DNA of 40,100 nt from Chryseobacterium potabilaquae (GCF_902728265.1 NZ_CACVBR010000037.1:1-40100); one strand, 5' to 3'; shown: positions 33,105-40,100, counted from the first letter of the stretch. A program made the numbers and translations. Notes: generated by a model from the sequence alone, not told the origin.

Positions 33105-34604
33105 TTATTTCTTATAAAATTCTAATAAATCTGCAATTTTTCTATCATTAGCAAGTCTTGGAATTTTATTTTGACCTCCTAATTTTCCTTGAGATTTTGC
33201 ATATTCATGAAATGCGGTTTTTTTTAATGTTGTGATGTGCAGTTTTTCAAGAATATTTCCAGAAATAAGATCATCATAATAAGTGTTGCGTTTTCTTAAT
33301 TGTTTATCCAACTCATCTCTGAAGTTTTCCAAGTTTTCAGGTTCTTTTTCAAACTCTATAAACCATTCATGATGAGGTAGTCCTTCGTATGGGTTTACTT
33401 GGGGGGCAAGATGGAACTCTGTAATTTGTGCAGGATACTTTACTAAAGTAACTTTCATTGCTTCTTCTATTTCATAAGCAATCACATGTTCCCCAAATGC
33501 GGAAGTAAAATGTTTTGTTCTTCCGCTGACCAAAATTCTATGGGGGTTTTTGTCAATGAACCTTACTACATCACCAATTGAATAAGCCCACAATCCCGAA
33601 TTTGTAGTTAAAATTAAAGCATAATCTTTATTGAGCTCAATATCTTTTAATGTTAATCGTTTTGCATGAGGCTTGCCGTATTCTTCTAAAGGAATAAATT
33701 CATAGAATATGCCATGACGAGTTAAAAGAAGTAACCCTTCCTTTGTGTAATCATCCTGAAATGCAAAGAAACCTTCTGATGCAGGAAATGTTTGTATGAT
33801 ATCTACTTTCCCGCCTAATAGTTCTTCCATTTTGTCACGATAAGGTTCATAGTTTACTCCACCTGTAATGATCAATTGAAGATGAGGGAAAATTTGTTTT
33901 ATTTTCTTATTATGTTTTTCAACTAATTTTTCAAAATACATGATTAACCAAGGAGGAATTCCAGAAATGAGCGTCATGTTTTCATTCTCTGTTTCCTCGA
34001 TAATTTTATCAATTTTAGTTTCCCAATCTTCTATGATGTTAGTTTCCCAACTTGGAAGCCTGTTCTTTTGAAGGTAACTTGGAATATGATGCGCTACAAT
34101 TCCTGAAAGCCGGCCTGTTTTTATTCCATATATCTCATCAAGTGTTGGACTTCCTTGTAAGAAAATCATTTTTCCTTTTACGAAATCCGCATTGTCTTTT
34201 GCTGCAATATAATGAAAAATAGCACTTTGGGCTCCTTTGATTTGATATGGCATACCTTCTTTAGATATAGGAATATATTTAGAGCCTGAAGTTGTTCCTG
34301 AAGTTTTAGCAAAATATTCAGGCGTTTCTATCCAAAGTATATTAGCTTGCCCTTTTTTTACTCTTTCAATATAAGGTTTTATATCTTCATAATCGGAAAC
34401 TGGGACTTTCTCCTGAAATTCTTGAATGGTATGAATATTTTCAAAATCATGTTCTCTTCCAAAAAGTGTTTTTTTTGCAGTGTCGACTAGGGATAGTAAT
34501 ACCTCTTCTTGATCCTTTGTAGCATTTTTTTTGAATTCTTCAGCTTTTTGCACATGTTTTTTTGCCCAGATAAGTGCTGCTTTTTTCTTTAGGAGATTTA
34601 ACAT
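33105..34604 (-). CDS. GH3 auxin-responsive promoter family protein (acyl-adenylating fold)
   Basis: 499 aa. Belongs to the GH3 branch of the ANL adenylating superfamily, whose plant members adenylate a carboxylic acid and join it to an amino acid. The ATP-phosphate loop TSGTTSGSKYIPI is at 101-113; other landmarks are TGGVNYEPY, FPASEGFFAFQD, TTNSGLWAYSIGDVVRF (nucleotide-binding region) and a C-terminal domain with HHEWFIEFEKEP and YYDDLISG. Bacterial members are widespread in Bacteroidota without a proven substrate. It stands alone, with a -7 box 4 nt before the ATG. Confidence 0.9.
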   Translation of the reverse strand: MLNLLKKKAALIWAKKHVQKAEEFKKNATKDQEEVLLSLVDTAKKTLFGREHDFENIHTIQEFQEKVPVSDYEDIKPYIERVKKGQANILWIETPEYFAKTSGTTSGSKYIPISKEGMPYQIKGAQSAIFHYIAAKDNADFVKGKMIFLQGSPTLDEIYGIKTGRLSGIVAHHIPSYLQKNRLPSWETNIIEDWETKIDKIIEETENENMTLISGIPPWLIMYFEKLVEKHNKKIKQIFPHLQLIITGGVNYEPYRDKMEELLGGKVDIIQTFPASEGFFAFQDDYTKEGLLLLTRHGIFYEFIPLEEYGKPHAKRLTLKDIELNKDYALILTTNSGLWAYSIGDVVRFIDKNPHRILVSGRTKHFTSAFGEHVIAYEIEEAMKVTLVKYPAQITEFHLAPQVNPYEGLPHHEWFIEFEKEPENLENFRDELDKQLRKRNTYYDDLISGNILEKLHITTLKKTAFHEYAKSQGKLGGQNKIPRLANDRKIADLLEFYKK

Positions 34605-34608
34605 GCTT

Positions 34609-34616
34609 CAAATTTA
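34609..34616 (-). promoter_or_regulatory. -7 promoter box 4 nt before the GH3 gene ATG
   Basis: The minus strand reads TAAATTTG, then AAGC, then ATG at 34604. Predicts a leaderless mRNA and supports this start. Confidence 0.6.
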
Positions 34617-34660
34617 TAAATTAATGAAGAATTTAATAGTATGTTCTTATCTATATAATA

Positions 34661-34688
34661 AAAAAACCGAGGAGAATTTCCATCGGTT
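34661..34688 (-). terminator. Terminator of the small basic repeat protein gene
   Basis: AACCGA / TCGGTT stem followed on the minus strand by seven T residues, 42 bp after the stop at 34730 and 57 bp before the GH3 start. Confidence 0.65.
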
Positions 34689-34729
34689 CTTCGAAATTTG
34701 ATTATGAAAATAACAACTATATGTTGAGT

Positions 34730-34975
34730 TTATTTGTTTTCTTTATATCTTTTGTCTGGAGTTCCGTCTTTTTTTAGTTTTTTATTGTCTTTGTACCTTT
34801 TATCAGGAGTTCCATCTTTTTTCATTTTTGCAGCAGGTTTTGCTGTTTTTGATTCAGAAGTTTTTACTGCTTTGGTTGTTGGTTGAGTATTTGTACTTGT
34901 AGCAGGCACAGTTTGCTGAGCAGTAGCAAGTCCTAGTCCTAGTACTAAAGACATTGCAGTTAATAGTTTTTTCAT
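34730..34975 (-). CDS. Small exported basic protein with two KKDGTPDKRYK repeats
   Basis: 81 aa. A signal peptide (1-19, ending ATAQ) is followed by a Thr/Gln-rich linker and two tandem copies of K-K-D-G-T-P-D-K-R-Y-K-[DE]-N-K near the C terminus. The mature protein is very Lys-rich and predicted disordered. The GTPDxRYKxN pattern resembles the short basic adaptor motif first described in chlorovirus proteins, also seen in Bacteroidota; that link is from memory. It may bind a polyanion such as LPS, DNA or exopolysaccharide. It has its own promoter and terminator. Confidence 0.72.
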   Translation of the reverse strand: MKKLLTAMSLVLGLGLATAQQTVPATSTNTQPTTKAVKTSESKTAKPAAKMKKDGTPDKRYKDNKKLKKDGTPDKRYKENK

Positions 34976-34997
34976 AGAATTATTTTATTTTGTTATT

Positions 34998-35005
34998 CAA
35001 AGTTA
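34998..35005 (-). promoter_or_regulatory. -7 promoter box of the basic repeat protein
   Basis: The minus strand reads TAACTTTG, fitting TAnnTTTG, 22 nt before the ATG at 34975. Confidence 0.5.
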
Positions 35006-35097
35006 TACAAAAACTGAGCTGAAATTTTTTGTTTTTTGAAACTTAACTAAAGTTTATTACAGCTTAAAAAAAAATTAAATGAATTGATAAAAAACAA

Positions 35098-35129
35098 AAT
35101 CTGCTTCTTCTTTTTAGAGGAAGCAGATT
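35098..35129 (-). terminator. Orphan terminator-like hairpin
   Basis: AATCTGCTTCTTCT / AGAGGAAGCAGATT with one G-U pair, followed on the minus strand by TTTTGTTTTTT. The nearest upstream minus-strand gene ends at 35612, about 480 bp away and already has its own hairpin. Confidence 0.65.
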
Positions 35130-35534
35130 CTAACATATGTATGAAAGCTGGTTTGACATGTATATTCTCAAAAACATGCTTTGCCGACTTTTAGGTGAGA
35201 AGTATATATCATTTTTTCGATGGTAATTATTTGAAATTTATCACTTTGATTATATGCTATTTTAATGATATTTCTTAGGAAGTTTTGAATTATAAATCTC
35301 AAACACCATGCCGTTCAATTTTTTTGATTTATTTTTAACGTTAAATTATAATTTTTAACTTTTTTTTGTTGTTATTGAATGTTTTTCTAATTTTTAATAA
35401 AATATGAATATAATGGGAAAGAGACTTGTTGAATGTGTTCTTTGAAATGAAATTCACCTCCGTTTAAAATAAAATTTATATCTAAAGAAGTAATCTTAAA
35501 ATTAAATAATAGGATAGAATGCAATATAAAAAAA

Positions 35535-35555
35535 GCGACAATTTTAAATTGCCGC
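35535..35555 (-). terminator. Terminator after surface-module gene P1
   Basis: GCGACAATTT / AAATTGCCGC (one mismatch), followed on the minus strand by an unbroken run of T, 57 bp after the stop at 35612. Confidence 0.7.
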
Positions 35556-35611
35556 TGAGTATATAACTTATTAATAGTTTTTACTAATTTGTATTGCCAT
35601 TTTACTTTTTG

Positions 35612-36052
35612 TTACGATCTAGGCATAGAACATGCAGTCGGATCAAGAGCTTTCCATGTTCCTCCATTGATTGTATTTGATGGATTGTCGTAATACCATA
35701 ATCCACGGCATAGTGTTCCTTCTGTAGATCCTACTCCGGCTACACCTGTGGTAGCTGTATTGTAAATCATAAATCCATCATAAAAGAATGGATAATTTTC
35801 TTCTTCGCCAAAGTTTCCTTGAGAAAAAGAGGTAAAAGTACTTAAATCCGCTCTTGGGAATATAAGCCCTTTTCCAATATTTGTTGTACCATTGTAACTT
35901 GGGTCGGAAGAAGCGTCAATAAACGCTGAACTATTGGCCGCTGATGCAATAGCGGTACTATTGGCTATTCTTACTTGCCCATAAAAATAACTTCCCATTA
36001 CTAATAATACTAAATAAGTAATCTTTTTTACACTAATGAATGTGTTTTTCAT
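35612..36052 (-). CDS. Exported single-module surface protein (P1) of the FISUMP-linked family
   Basis: 146 aa. A signal peptide (to about 26, SYFYGQ) is followed by a single module of about 120 residues: ANSTAIASAANSSAFIDASS, GKGLIFPRADL, YPFFYDGFMIYNTAT, AGVGSTEGTLCRGLWYYDNP, TINGGTWKALDPTAC. This module is nearly the same in the genes at 37241 and 37919, where the last carries extra domains. P1 ends soon after the module (CSMPRS) and has no sorting domain, so it is either a mature small secreted protein or a shortened copy. It lies 33 bp downstream of the gene at 36086 and should be co-transcribed. Confidence 0.72.
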   Translation of the reverse strand: MKNTFISVKKITYLVLLVMGSYFYGQVRIANSTAIASAANSSAFIDASSDPSYNGTTNIGKGLIFPRADLSTFTSFSQGNFGEEENYPFFYDGFMIYNTATTGVAGVGSTEGTLCRGLWYYDNPSNTINGGTWKALDPTACSMPRS

Positions 36053-36085
36053 GTTTAAATATTTAATTGATGAATTTTATCTGTT

Positions 36086-36706
36086 TTAAAAACCAGAAGC
36101 CCAATCCCATAATCCATTACCTATATAGATAAATGATCCAGAATTTTCTTTTGCTAACTGTTTGTTTATTGGCATAGATGCATTTCTTGGCTGTGGCAAA
36201 ATATTCACTGGCATATTTCCTATGTTTGAAGCCATAATTATTTTGCCTACGGTAACACCTGTGGTGGGAAGAGTTAATGTCTGACCAGCCGTATTAATAT
36301 TTAGCTTAATATAATCATCTGTTGCTAATGCAGTATAACTTGCCGTTTTTTCAGTTGTTACATTAAAAGTGCTTGAGCTGGAACTTCCTGCTATTTTCCA
36401 CTTGGAAGTTGGGTTGTCATAATAATAAAAACCAGAGTTTTTAATATCAGAGGTTTTACCTGTGCTTCCTACTCCTGAAGAGATAAAAACTAAAATTCCA
36501 TTCTGAGCTGCTCCATACGCAGCATCTTTTGCTGCTAATTCAGTTACGGTAAAACGAGGCACTAACATTCCTTCAGGGGTAGTTGGAGAGGAGCTACTTG
36601 TAACTTCTAAAGTAGATTGAGGGGTGTTTGTATTTATCCCCACTTGTCCAAACACAAAAGAACTTGAAGCAATAGCTAACGTTGCAATAAAATTTTTTTT
36701 CATCAT
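36086..36706 (-). CDS. Exported tail-fibre-like surface protein
   Basis: 206 aa with a signal peptide (1-20, VFGQ). The mature N terminus GINTNTPQSTLEV, then GMLVPRFTVTELAA, GILVFISSG, SGFYYYDNPTSKWKIAG, is the pattern of many flavobacterial surface proteins whose N-terminal region resembles phage tail-fibre modules (xVGINT..P...L.V). The rest is beta-rich (TLPTTGVTVGKIIMASNIG) and ends in WDWASGF. It is distantly similar to the P1-P3 module (…PR…YNTA…G.WYYDNP). It is the first gene of a two-gene unit with P1. Function unknown; a surface role is likely. Confidence 0.68.
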   Translation of the reverse strand: MMKKNFIATLAIASSSFVFGQVGINTNTPQSTLEVTSSSSPTTPEGMLVPRFTVTELAAKDAAYGAAQNGILVFISSGVGSTGKTSDIKNSGFYYYDNPTSKWKIAGSSSSSTFNVTTEKTASYTALATDDYIKLNINTAGQTLTLPTTGVTVGKIIMASNIGNMPVNILPQPRNASMPINKQLAKENSGSFIYIGNGLWDWASGF

Positions 36707-37240
36707 AATTGAGTTATTATTTATTCTATAATAATTGTTGTGTTTATTTTATATCTATGTCACATCTGTGGATCTGTAATGGCTATTACAAATAATATAA
36801 ATGTGAATACTTAACATGAATGTAAATGGCTAATTATTTATTCCTAACACTTATTTTGTGTATAGAATGCCACCAACGTGGATGGACAAGTCTCTACTTT
36901 ATTTTAGTGTATATGTAAGAATAGTGGATAGATAATTGTATTTACCCAAGATAGATTGAGAAGCATTTTTTTTCATAAAGTGTTTTTTTTGTAGTAATAA
37001 AATTACATTTCTTTATACTCAGTATCAAAAATGAAGCCAATTTATAGATTGAAGAAAAATTTGAGTTTAATAAGATACTAATTTTCATTAAAAATATGCC
37101 CAATGGCTTATCTTATGCCCTGTTAAAAAAACAAAAAAGCAATGAACATTCATTGCTTTTTTATGTTTTAGTAGAGTGAAATGTACACTCTTGCCCGTTT
37201 TCACTTTAGGGGTATAATACTTTTAATAACTATTATTATC
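36707..37240. other. AT-rich intergenic region with GTGGAT-type repeats
   Basis: 534 bp without a gene. It contains GTGGATGGA (36878-36886) and GTGGATAGAT (36924-36933), and a terminator at its right end for the gene at 37241. No -7 box of the TAnnTTTG type lies close to the start at 36706. Confidence 0.5.
37133..37162 (-). terminator. Terminator after surface-module gene P2
   Basis: Perfect AAAAAAGCAATGAA / TTCATTGCTTTTTT inverted repeat with A and T runs, 79 bp after the stop at 37241; it could act in both directions. Confidence 0.8.
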
Positions 37241-37738
37241 TTATTTTAGAATATTGTTAGGGTTAGCTTGCTGTTTTAGATTAGTAAAGGTAGGATTAGA
37301 GCTCTTCGGAATAGAACAGGCAGTTGGTTCAAAAGGTCTCCACGTTCCACCATTAATAGTATTGGAAGGATTATCATAATACCATAATCCACGACACAAA
37401 GTTCCTTCTGTAGCTCCTACTCCCGCGACCCCGCTGGTAGCTGTATTATATACCACAAATCCATCATAAAAAAATGGATAGTTGGTTGATTGGCCAAATG
37501 CTCCTTCCGAGAAGGATGTAAAAGTGGCTAAATTGGTTCTTGGAAATAATAATCCTTTTCCAGTATTGGTTGTAGCATTATAGCTGGGATCTGAAGAGGC
37601 GTCAATAAATGCTGAACTATTAGCAGCTGATGATATGGCAATACTATTGGCTATTCTTATTTGTCCATAGAAATAACTACTTACTAGGAATAAGAATAAA
37701 TAAATTATCTTTTGAATGTTAACAGAGGTGTTTCTCAT
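37241..37738 (-). CDS. Exported single-module surface protein (P2) of the FISUMP-linked family
   Basis: 165 aa. Signal peptide to about 26 (SYFYGQ), then the same module as P1 and P3 (NSSAFIDASSDPSYN, GKGLLFPRTNL, YPFFYDGFVVYNTATSGVAG, TEGTLCRGLWYYDNPSN, GGTWRPFEPTAC). A short, unrelated polar tail of about 22 residues follows (SNPTFTNLKQQANPNN). It has no FISUMP or sorting domain. It lies 180 bp downstream of P3 with a hairpin between. The three modules look like recent duplicates. Confidence 0.72.
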   Translation of the reverse strand: MRNTSVNIQKIIYLFLFLVSSYFYGQIRIANSIAISSAANSSAFIDASSDPSYNATTNTGKGLLFPRTNLATFTSFSEGAFGQSTNYPFFYDGFVVYNTATSGVAGVGATEGTLCRGLWYYDNPSNTINGGTWRPFEPTACSIPKSSNPTFTNLKQQANPNNILK

Positions 37739-37845
37739 TTTGATGTGTTTTATTCATTAAAATATTTTTTTATTTGTTATTATGTAATGAATTTATAATA
37801 ACAAAATTTATAATACTATTGCAAAAAAGCATTTTTTATTAAGAG

Positions 37846-37877
37846 AGTATACCGACGCTTTTACTCGTCGGCATACT
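37846..37877 (-). terminator. Hairpin between P3 and P2
   Basis: AGTATACCGACG / CGTCGGCATACT with one mismatch and an 8-nt loop, 41 bp after the P3 stop. There is no immediate T-run on the minus strand, so it may be a processing or attenuation structure. Confidence 0.5.
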
Positions 37878-37918
37878 ATGTTTTATAATTCTAAGAAATA
37901 ATTTACTTAGATAGTATT

Positions 37919-39286
37919 TTATTCTTGTATACATCGGATGGGAGCGCCCACGGAGCGTACTTGTGGTTGATTACCATTACCACTTACACTGGAGGTAAAA
38001 TAAAACATATAACTCATTGTGGATCCTGACTCATCAACGGCCCAATAGTCACCCGTTACACCACGGCCTGCTAGTGCTCCTTGTCCTGCATTAGTGCCGC
38101 GATAGCCAGCAGCTGGGAATACTAATATATTTCCATTATTTGTACATGTGAATTGTTTGGCCGCTCCAAAATTTGTAGGATCATTTGGTGAACCGGTGCT
38201 AAAAGTTCCTATGTTACTTGGTGTATTACTCGTATTTAAAATTGCCCATTCTGAAGATGTAGGTACTCGGAATCCACTAGGGCATGGATCGTTTACTGTT
38301 TTTGATGCTGACCAAGATCCATTAGGTGCTGTTGAGGAATCCCAGCCAGGTAAAGCGCCTGTGGTAGAGTATGCTGTTGCTACTGGGGATATTCTTCCCC
38401 ATTGGTAATAATTGCCGGCAGTGGCTTGTGTAGGTACATTAGCGGGTTGGTTTATGTCTGCTCCTAAGTTATGAGTCATCCATGCTTTACTAGATCCACA
38501 CATTACAACTTGGTTGCCCCCGCCACCTCCGCCACTACCATCTACGATTCTGGTAAATGTACAAGTTTGTCCTTCCAGAGTGAATGTAAAGCTTGCTGTT
38601 CCTGCCGCTGAAGCGATTCCTGTAATAATAAGATTAAAGTTTCCGGCTGTGCCATTAGCTAGGGTTCCTGCCATTAGAGTGGCTGTTAGGCCAGTAACTC
38701 CTGTAGAAGGTATGGTTTGGCCGGGATAACTTGCTCCGTTTCCTGCAGTATACTGAAAAATATTAAATTTATCAGATCCAAGTACCGGCGTACCTTGTAC
38801 AAAATGTCCTCCCATAGGAATTGTCCCTGCACAATCGAATTGAAAAGAAGGAGGAGTTACTGTACATAAATCGGGGCGTACAGGTTTCCATGTTCCTCCA
38901 TTAAGAATGTTGGAAGGATTATCATAATACCAAAATCCACGACATAATGTACCTTCTGTAGATCCAACTCCTGCTACTCCAGAGGTGGCAGTATTAAACA
39001 AAATAAATCCATCATAAAGAAAAGGGTAATTGTTGGCAATGCCAAAAGGAGCTTGTAAGAAAGCCGTAAAGGTTGTTAAATCAGTTCTTGGAAATAATAA
39101 TCCTTTTCCAATATTGGTTGTGCTATTATAACTTGGATTTGAAGAAGCATCAATAAATGCCGAGCTATTAGGGGCTGAGGAAATTGCAATACTATTGGAT
39201 ATTCTTATTTGGCTATAAAAATAATTTCCCAATATTAAAAATGAGAAAAAGAGTATCCTTTTTATACTAATAAATTTTTGTTTCAT
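37919..39286 (-). CDS. Exported FISUMP-domain surface protein (P3) with shared N-terminal module
   Basis: 455 aa. A signal peptide (to about 26, YFYSQ) and the module of P1/P2 (about 27-145) lead into a spacer with Ig-like character (ASAAGTASFTFTLEGQTC, about 150-250), a run of five Gly and then the FISUMP domain (about 262-455: WMTHNLGAD, NYYQWGR, NDPCPSGFRVPTSSEW, LVFPAAGYRG, GDYWAVDES, and the end GAPIRCIQE). FISUMP domains, first noted in Fibrobacter, are lectin-C-like folds on secreted and surface proteins, presumably ligand binding. No T9SS type A or B tail is evident. Outer-membrane or extracellular display is inferred. Confidence 0.82.
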   Translation of the reverse strand: MKQKFISIKRILFFSFLILGNYFYSQIRISNSIAISSAPNSSAFIDASSNPSYNSTTNIGKGLLFPRTDLTTFTAFLQAPFGIANNYPFLYDGFILFNTATSGVAGVGSTEGTLCRGFWYYDNPSNILNGGTWKPVRPDLCTVTPPSFQFDCAGTIPMGGHFVQGTPVLGSDKFNIFQYTAGNGASYPGQTIPSTGVTGLTATLMAGTLANGTAGNFNLIITGIASAAGTASFTFTLEGQTCTFTRIVDGSGGGGGGNQVVMCGSSKAWMTHNLGADINQPANVPTQATAGNYYQWGRISPVATAYSTTGALPGWDSSTAPNGSWSASKTVNDPCPSGFRVPTSSEWAILNTSNTPSNIGTFSTGSPNDPTNFGAAKQFTCTNNGNILVFPAAGYRGTNAGQGALAGRGVTGDYWAVDESGSTMSYMFYFTSSVSGNGNQPQVRSVGAPIRCIQE

Positions 39287-39978
39287 TTTCTGTCTGTTTA
39301 ATTTGTTAATGAGTTTTTTATTCAGAAATCCAATTCTATGGGGAATTGTTAATACTTACCATTTCTATAAATTATTTTAGTTTTTGTAGTAATACATTTT
39401 ATTTAAGTTATAAGAAATTTCTATCTCTATACTATTTGTGGTAGATGTAGTTGTATTAATCCCCATCTATCCACGTAGAGGATTATTTGATATTATTAGA
39501 TGTATAGCTATAAATTGCTTATTCATGATGATTTTATTTTTTTTAAGTTCTAACAAAGATTATATGGGTTGTAGAGAATTATTTTTTATGTCTACACAGA
39601 ATAATAAAAAATAATACATTTCCTTAAATTGGGAATTATTATTCCGGTAACACAGTAATTAGTTATTCTAATGATCTGTATATACATGGAATAAGACTCG
39701 TTCAGTTACAGGTGTTTAAAATTTTGAGTACCTGTTAGCTACTAAGAATTGTAATCTATACTCTAGAAAGTATGATATTTCTTTAATGACTTATTTATGA
39801 AAAATAGGATTTGTACTAATTTCCATATGCGTACATAAAAATTAAATGTTTAAATAGATTTTATTTTTCATAGTAAGGTGTTTTGTCTAACAAATATATA
39901 ATTTTTTTTTCATATTTAAATTTTATATAGTATAGGATTTTAATGTTAATTTTTTTTCATATGGAATGGTTTTTATGG

Positions 39979-40010
39979 TATCCGTCTCACAACTGAGGCG
40001 GATATTTTTT
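39979..40010 (+). terminator. Plus-strand terminator upstream of the right transposase
   Basis: TATCCGTCTCA / TGAGGCGGATA with a 4-nt loop (one G-T pair) followed by eight T residues in the plus direction. An alternative pairing GGTATCC (39977-39983) with GGATACC (40012-40018) brackets it. There is no plus-strand gene upstream for it to terminate. Confidence 0.8.
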
Positions 40011-40038
40011 TGGATACCTCAATAGGATTTCGTATATT

Positions 40039-40046
40039 TATATTTG
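40039..40046 (+). promoter_or_regulatory. -7 promoter box of the right transposase
   Basis: TATATTTG, 18 nt before the ATG at 40065; fits TAnnTTTG and lies after the terminator. Confidence 0.45.
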
Positions 40047-40064
40047 ATAATCAGATATTTGCTT

Positions 40065-40100
40065 ATGAATTTCAAGCATTATAACCAAAATCAGCTGGTT
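40065..40100 (+). CDS. IS1182-like transposase, first 12 codons (runs off right edge)
   Basis: The ATG at 40065 opens a frame reading MNFKHYNQNQLV to the window edge. This is the typical beginning of IS1182-family (IS5-type, DDE) transposases of Bacteroidota, which start M-[NK]-F-K-x-Y-[NS]-Q-x-Q. A -7 box precedes it at 40039-40046. With only 12 residues the call is tentative. Confidence 0.5.
   Translation, partial: MNFKHYNQNQLV

Larger units (their letters stand above)
35006..35611. other. AT-rich intergenic region with two hairpins and no convincing gene
   Basis: About 600 bp without a supported gene. It holds two minus-strand-oriented hairpins, at 35098-35129 and 35535-35555. The second serves the gene ending at 35612; the first has no gene directly before it. 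Only very short open frames occur. Confidence 0.6.
39287..40064. other. Long AT-rich non-coding region between P3 and the right transposase
   Basis: About 780 bp with no open frame worth reporting on either strand. It holds a copy of the GTGGATAGAT element on the minus strand (39465-39474), a small ACAGGT/ACCTGT dyad (39708-39735) and the strong plus-strand terminator at 39977-40018. The remainder is unstructured AT-rich DNA with no recognised RNA family. Confidence 0.5.

Noticed and set aside
35137..35226. 29-codon plus-strand frame starting MYESWFDMYILKN
   Set aside because: Too short, no promoter box or family resemblance, and it lies in an AT-rich gap; could be a decayed fragment but this cannot be supported.
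35612..39286. CRISPR-like or integron-like repeat array
   Set aside because: The repeats here are coding modules of several hundred bases, not short regularly spaced repeats, and no cas or integrase gene is present.
39640..39800. Possible structured RNA (6S-like or riboswitch) around the ACAGGT/ACCTGT dyad
   Set aside because: Only a 6-bp stem with a 16-nt loop is visible; no recognised family consensus.
1..40100. tRNA, rRNA or tmRNA genes
   Set aside because: No T-arm or acceptor-stem patterns were recognised by eye on either strand; a covariance-model scan would be decisive.

Overview
The window is AT-rich and looks like a chromosomal segment of a flavobacterium (phylum Bacteroidota). The evidence is seen directly: promoters carry the Bacteroidota -7 box TAnnTTTG, and Shine-Dalgarno sites are scarce. 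There are four proteins with type IX secretion (T9SS) type B C-terminal domains, an exosortase F pair, TonB-dependent receptors and FISUMP-type surface proteins. The mix of genes suggests the Chryseobacterium group, but that is an inference from memory of families, not from a search. Both edges are cut inside transposase genes: an IS3-type orfA on the left and an IS1182-like gene on the right.

Layout. 1-126: start of a transposase leaving the window on the left. 269-5902: a secreted endonuclease/phosphatase-fold protein, divergent from a TonB receptor plus DUF5689 surface lipoprotein; together they look like a locus for breaking down and importing a phosphorylated polymer. 5977-9561 (minus): an apparent operon of an AmgK-like sugar kinase, a stand-alone RapZ C-terminal domain, a MurU-like nucleotidyltransferase, a LOG-family nucleosidase and a DUF6702 protein; the first three fit amino-sugar/peptidoglycan recycling. 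9611-10568 (plus): exosortase XrtF and its associated membrane protein. 10618-15812 (minus): cation efflux protein, asd, a four-helix membrane protein and a large TonB receptor. 16022-19113 (minus): nitroreductase-nadB-nadC, with nadB and nadC abutting.

19238-31255 (minus): four large T9SS type B surface proteins, two with an N-terminal L-type lectin domain and two with a different N-terminal beta domain. They sit in two pairs on either side of the housekeeping genes dnaB and rnhA. N-terminal type and C-terminal subtype do not co-segregate, so the set is mosaic. 31346-34975 (minus): MFS exporter, small lipoprotein, GH3-family enzyme and a small basic repeat protein. 35612-39286 (minus): a cluster of surface proteins in which one module of about 135 residues occurs three times, twice nearly alone and once fused to a FISUMP domain. 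The gaps in this part are long and AT-rich.

The most notable observations are: (1) DnaB ends in MNDFDDDDFPF, closely resembling the SSB C-terminal tip that recruits repair and replication proteins, and rnhA, whose E. coli product binds that tip, lies 59 bp downstream; (2) five genes have TAnnTTTG ending only 3-4 nt before ATG, predicting leaderless mRNAs; (3) the mosaic T9SS quartet; (4) the RapZ-C domain inside an AmgK/MurU operon; (5) intrinsic terminators directly upstream of both edge transposases, pointing into them. No tRNA, rRNA or CRISPR array was seen.
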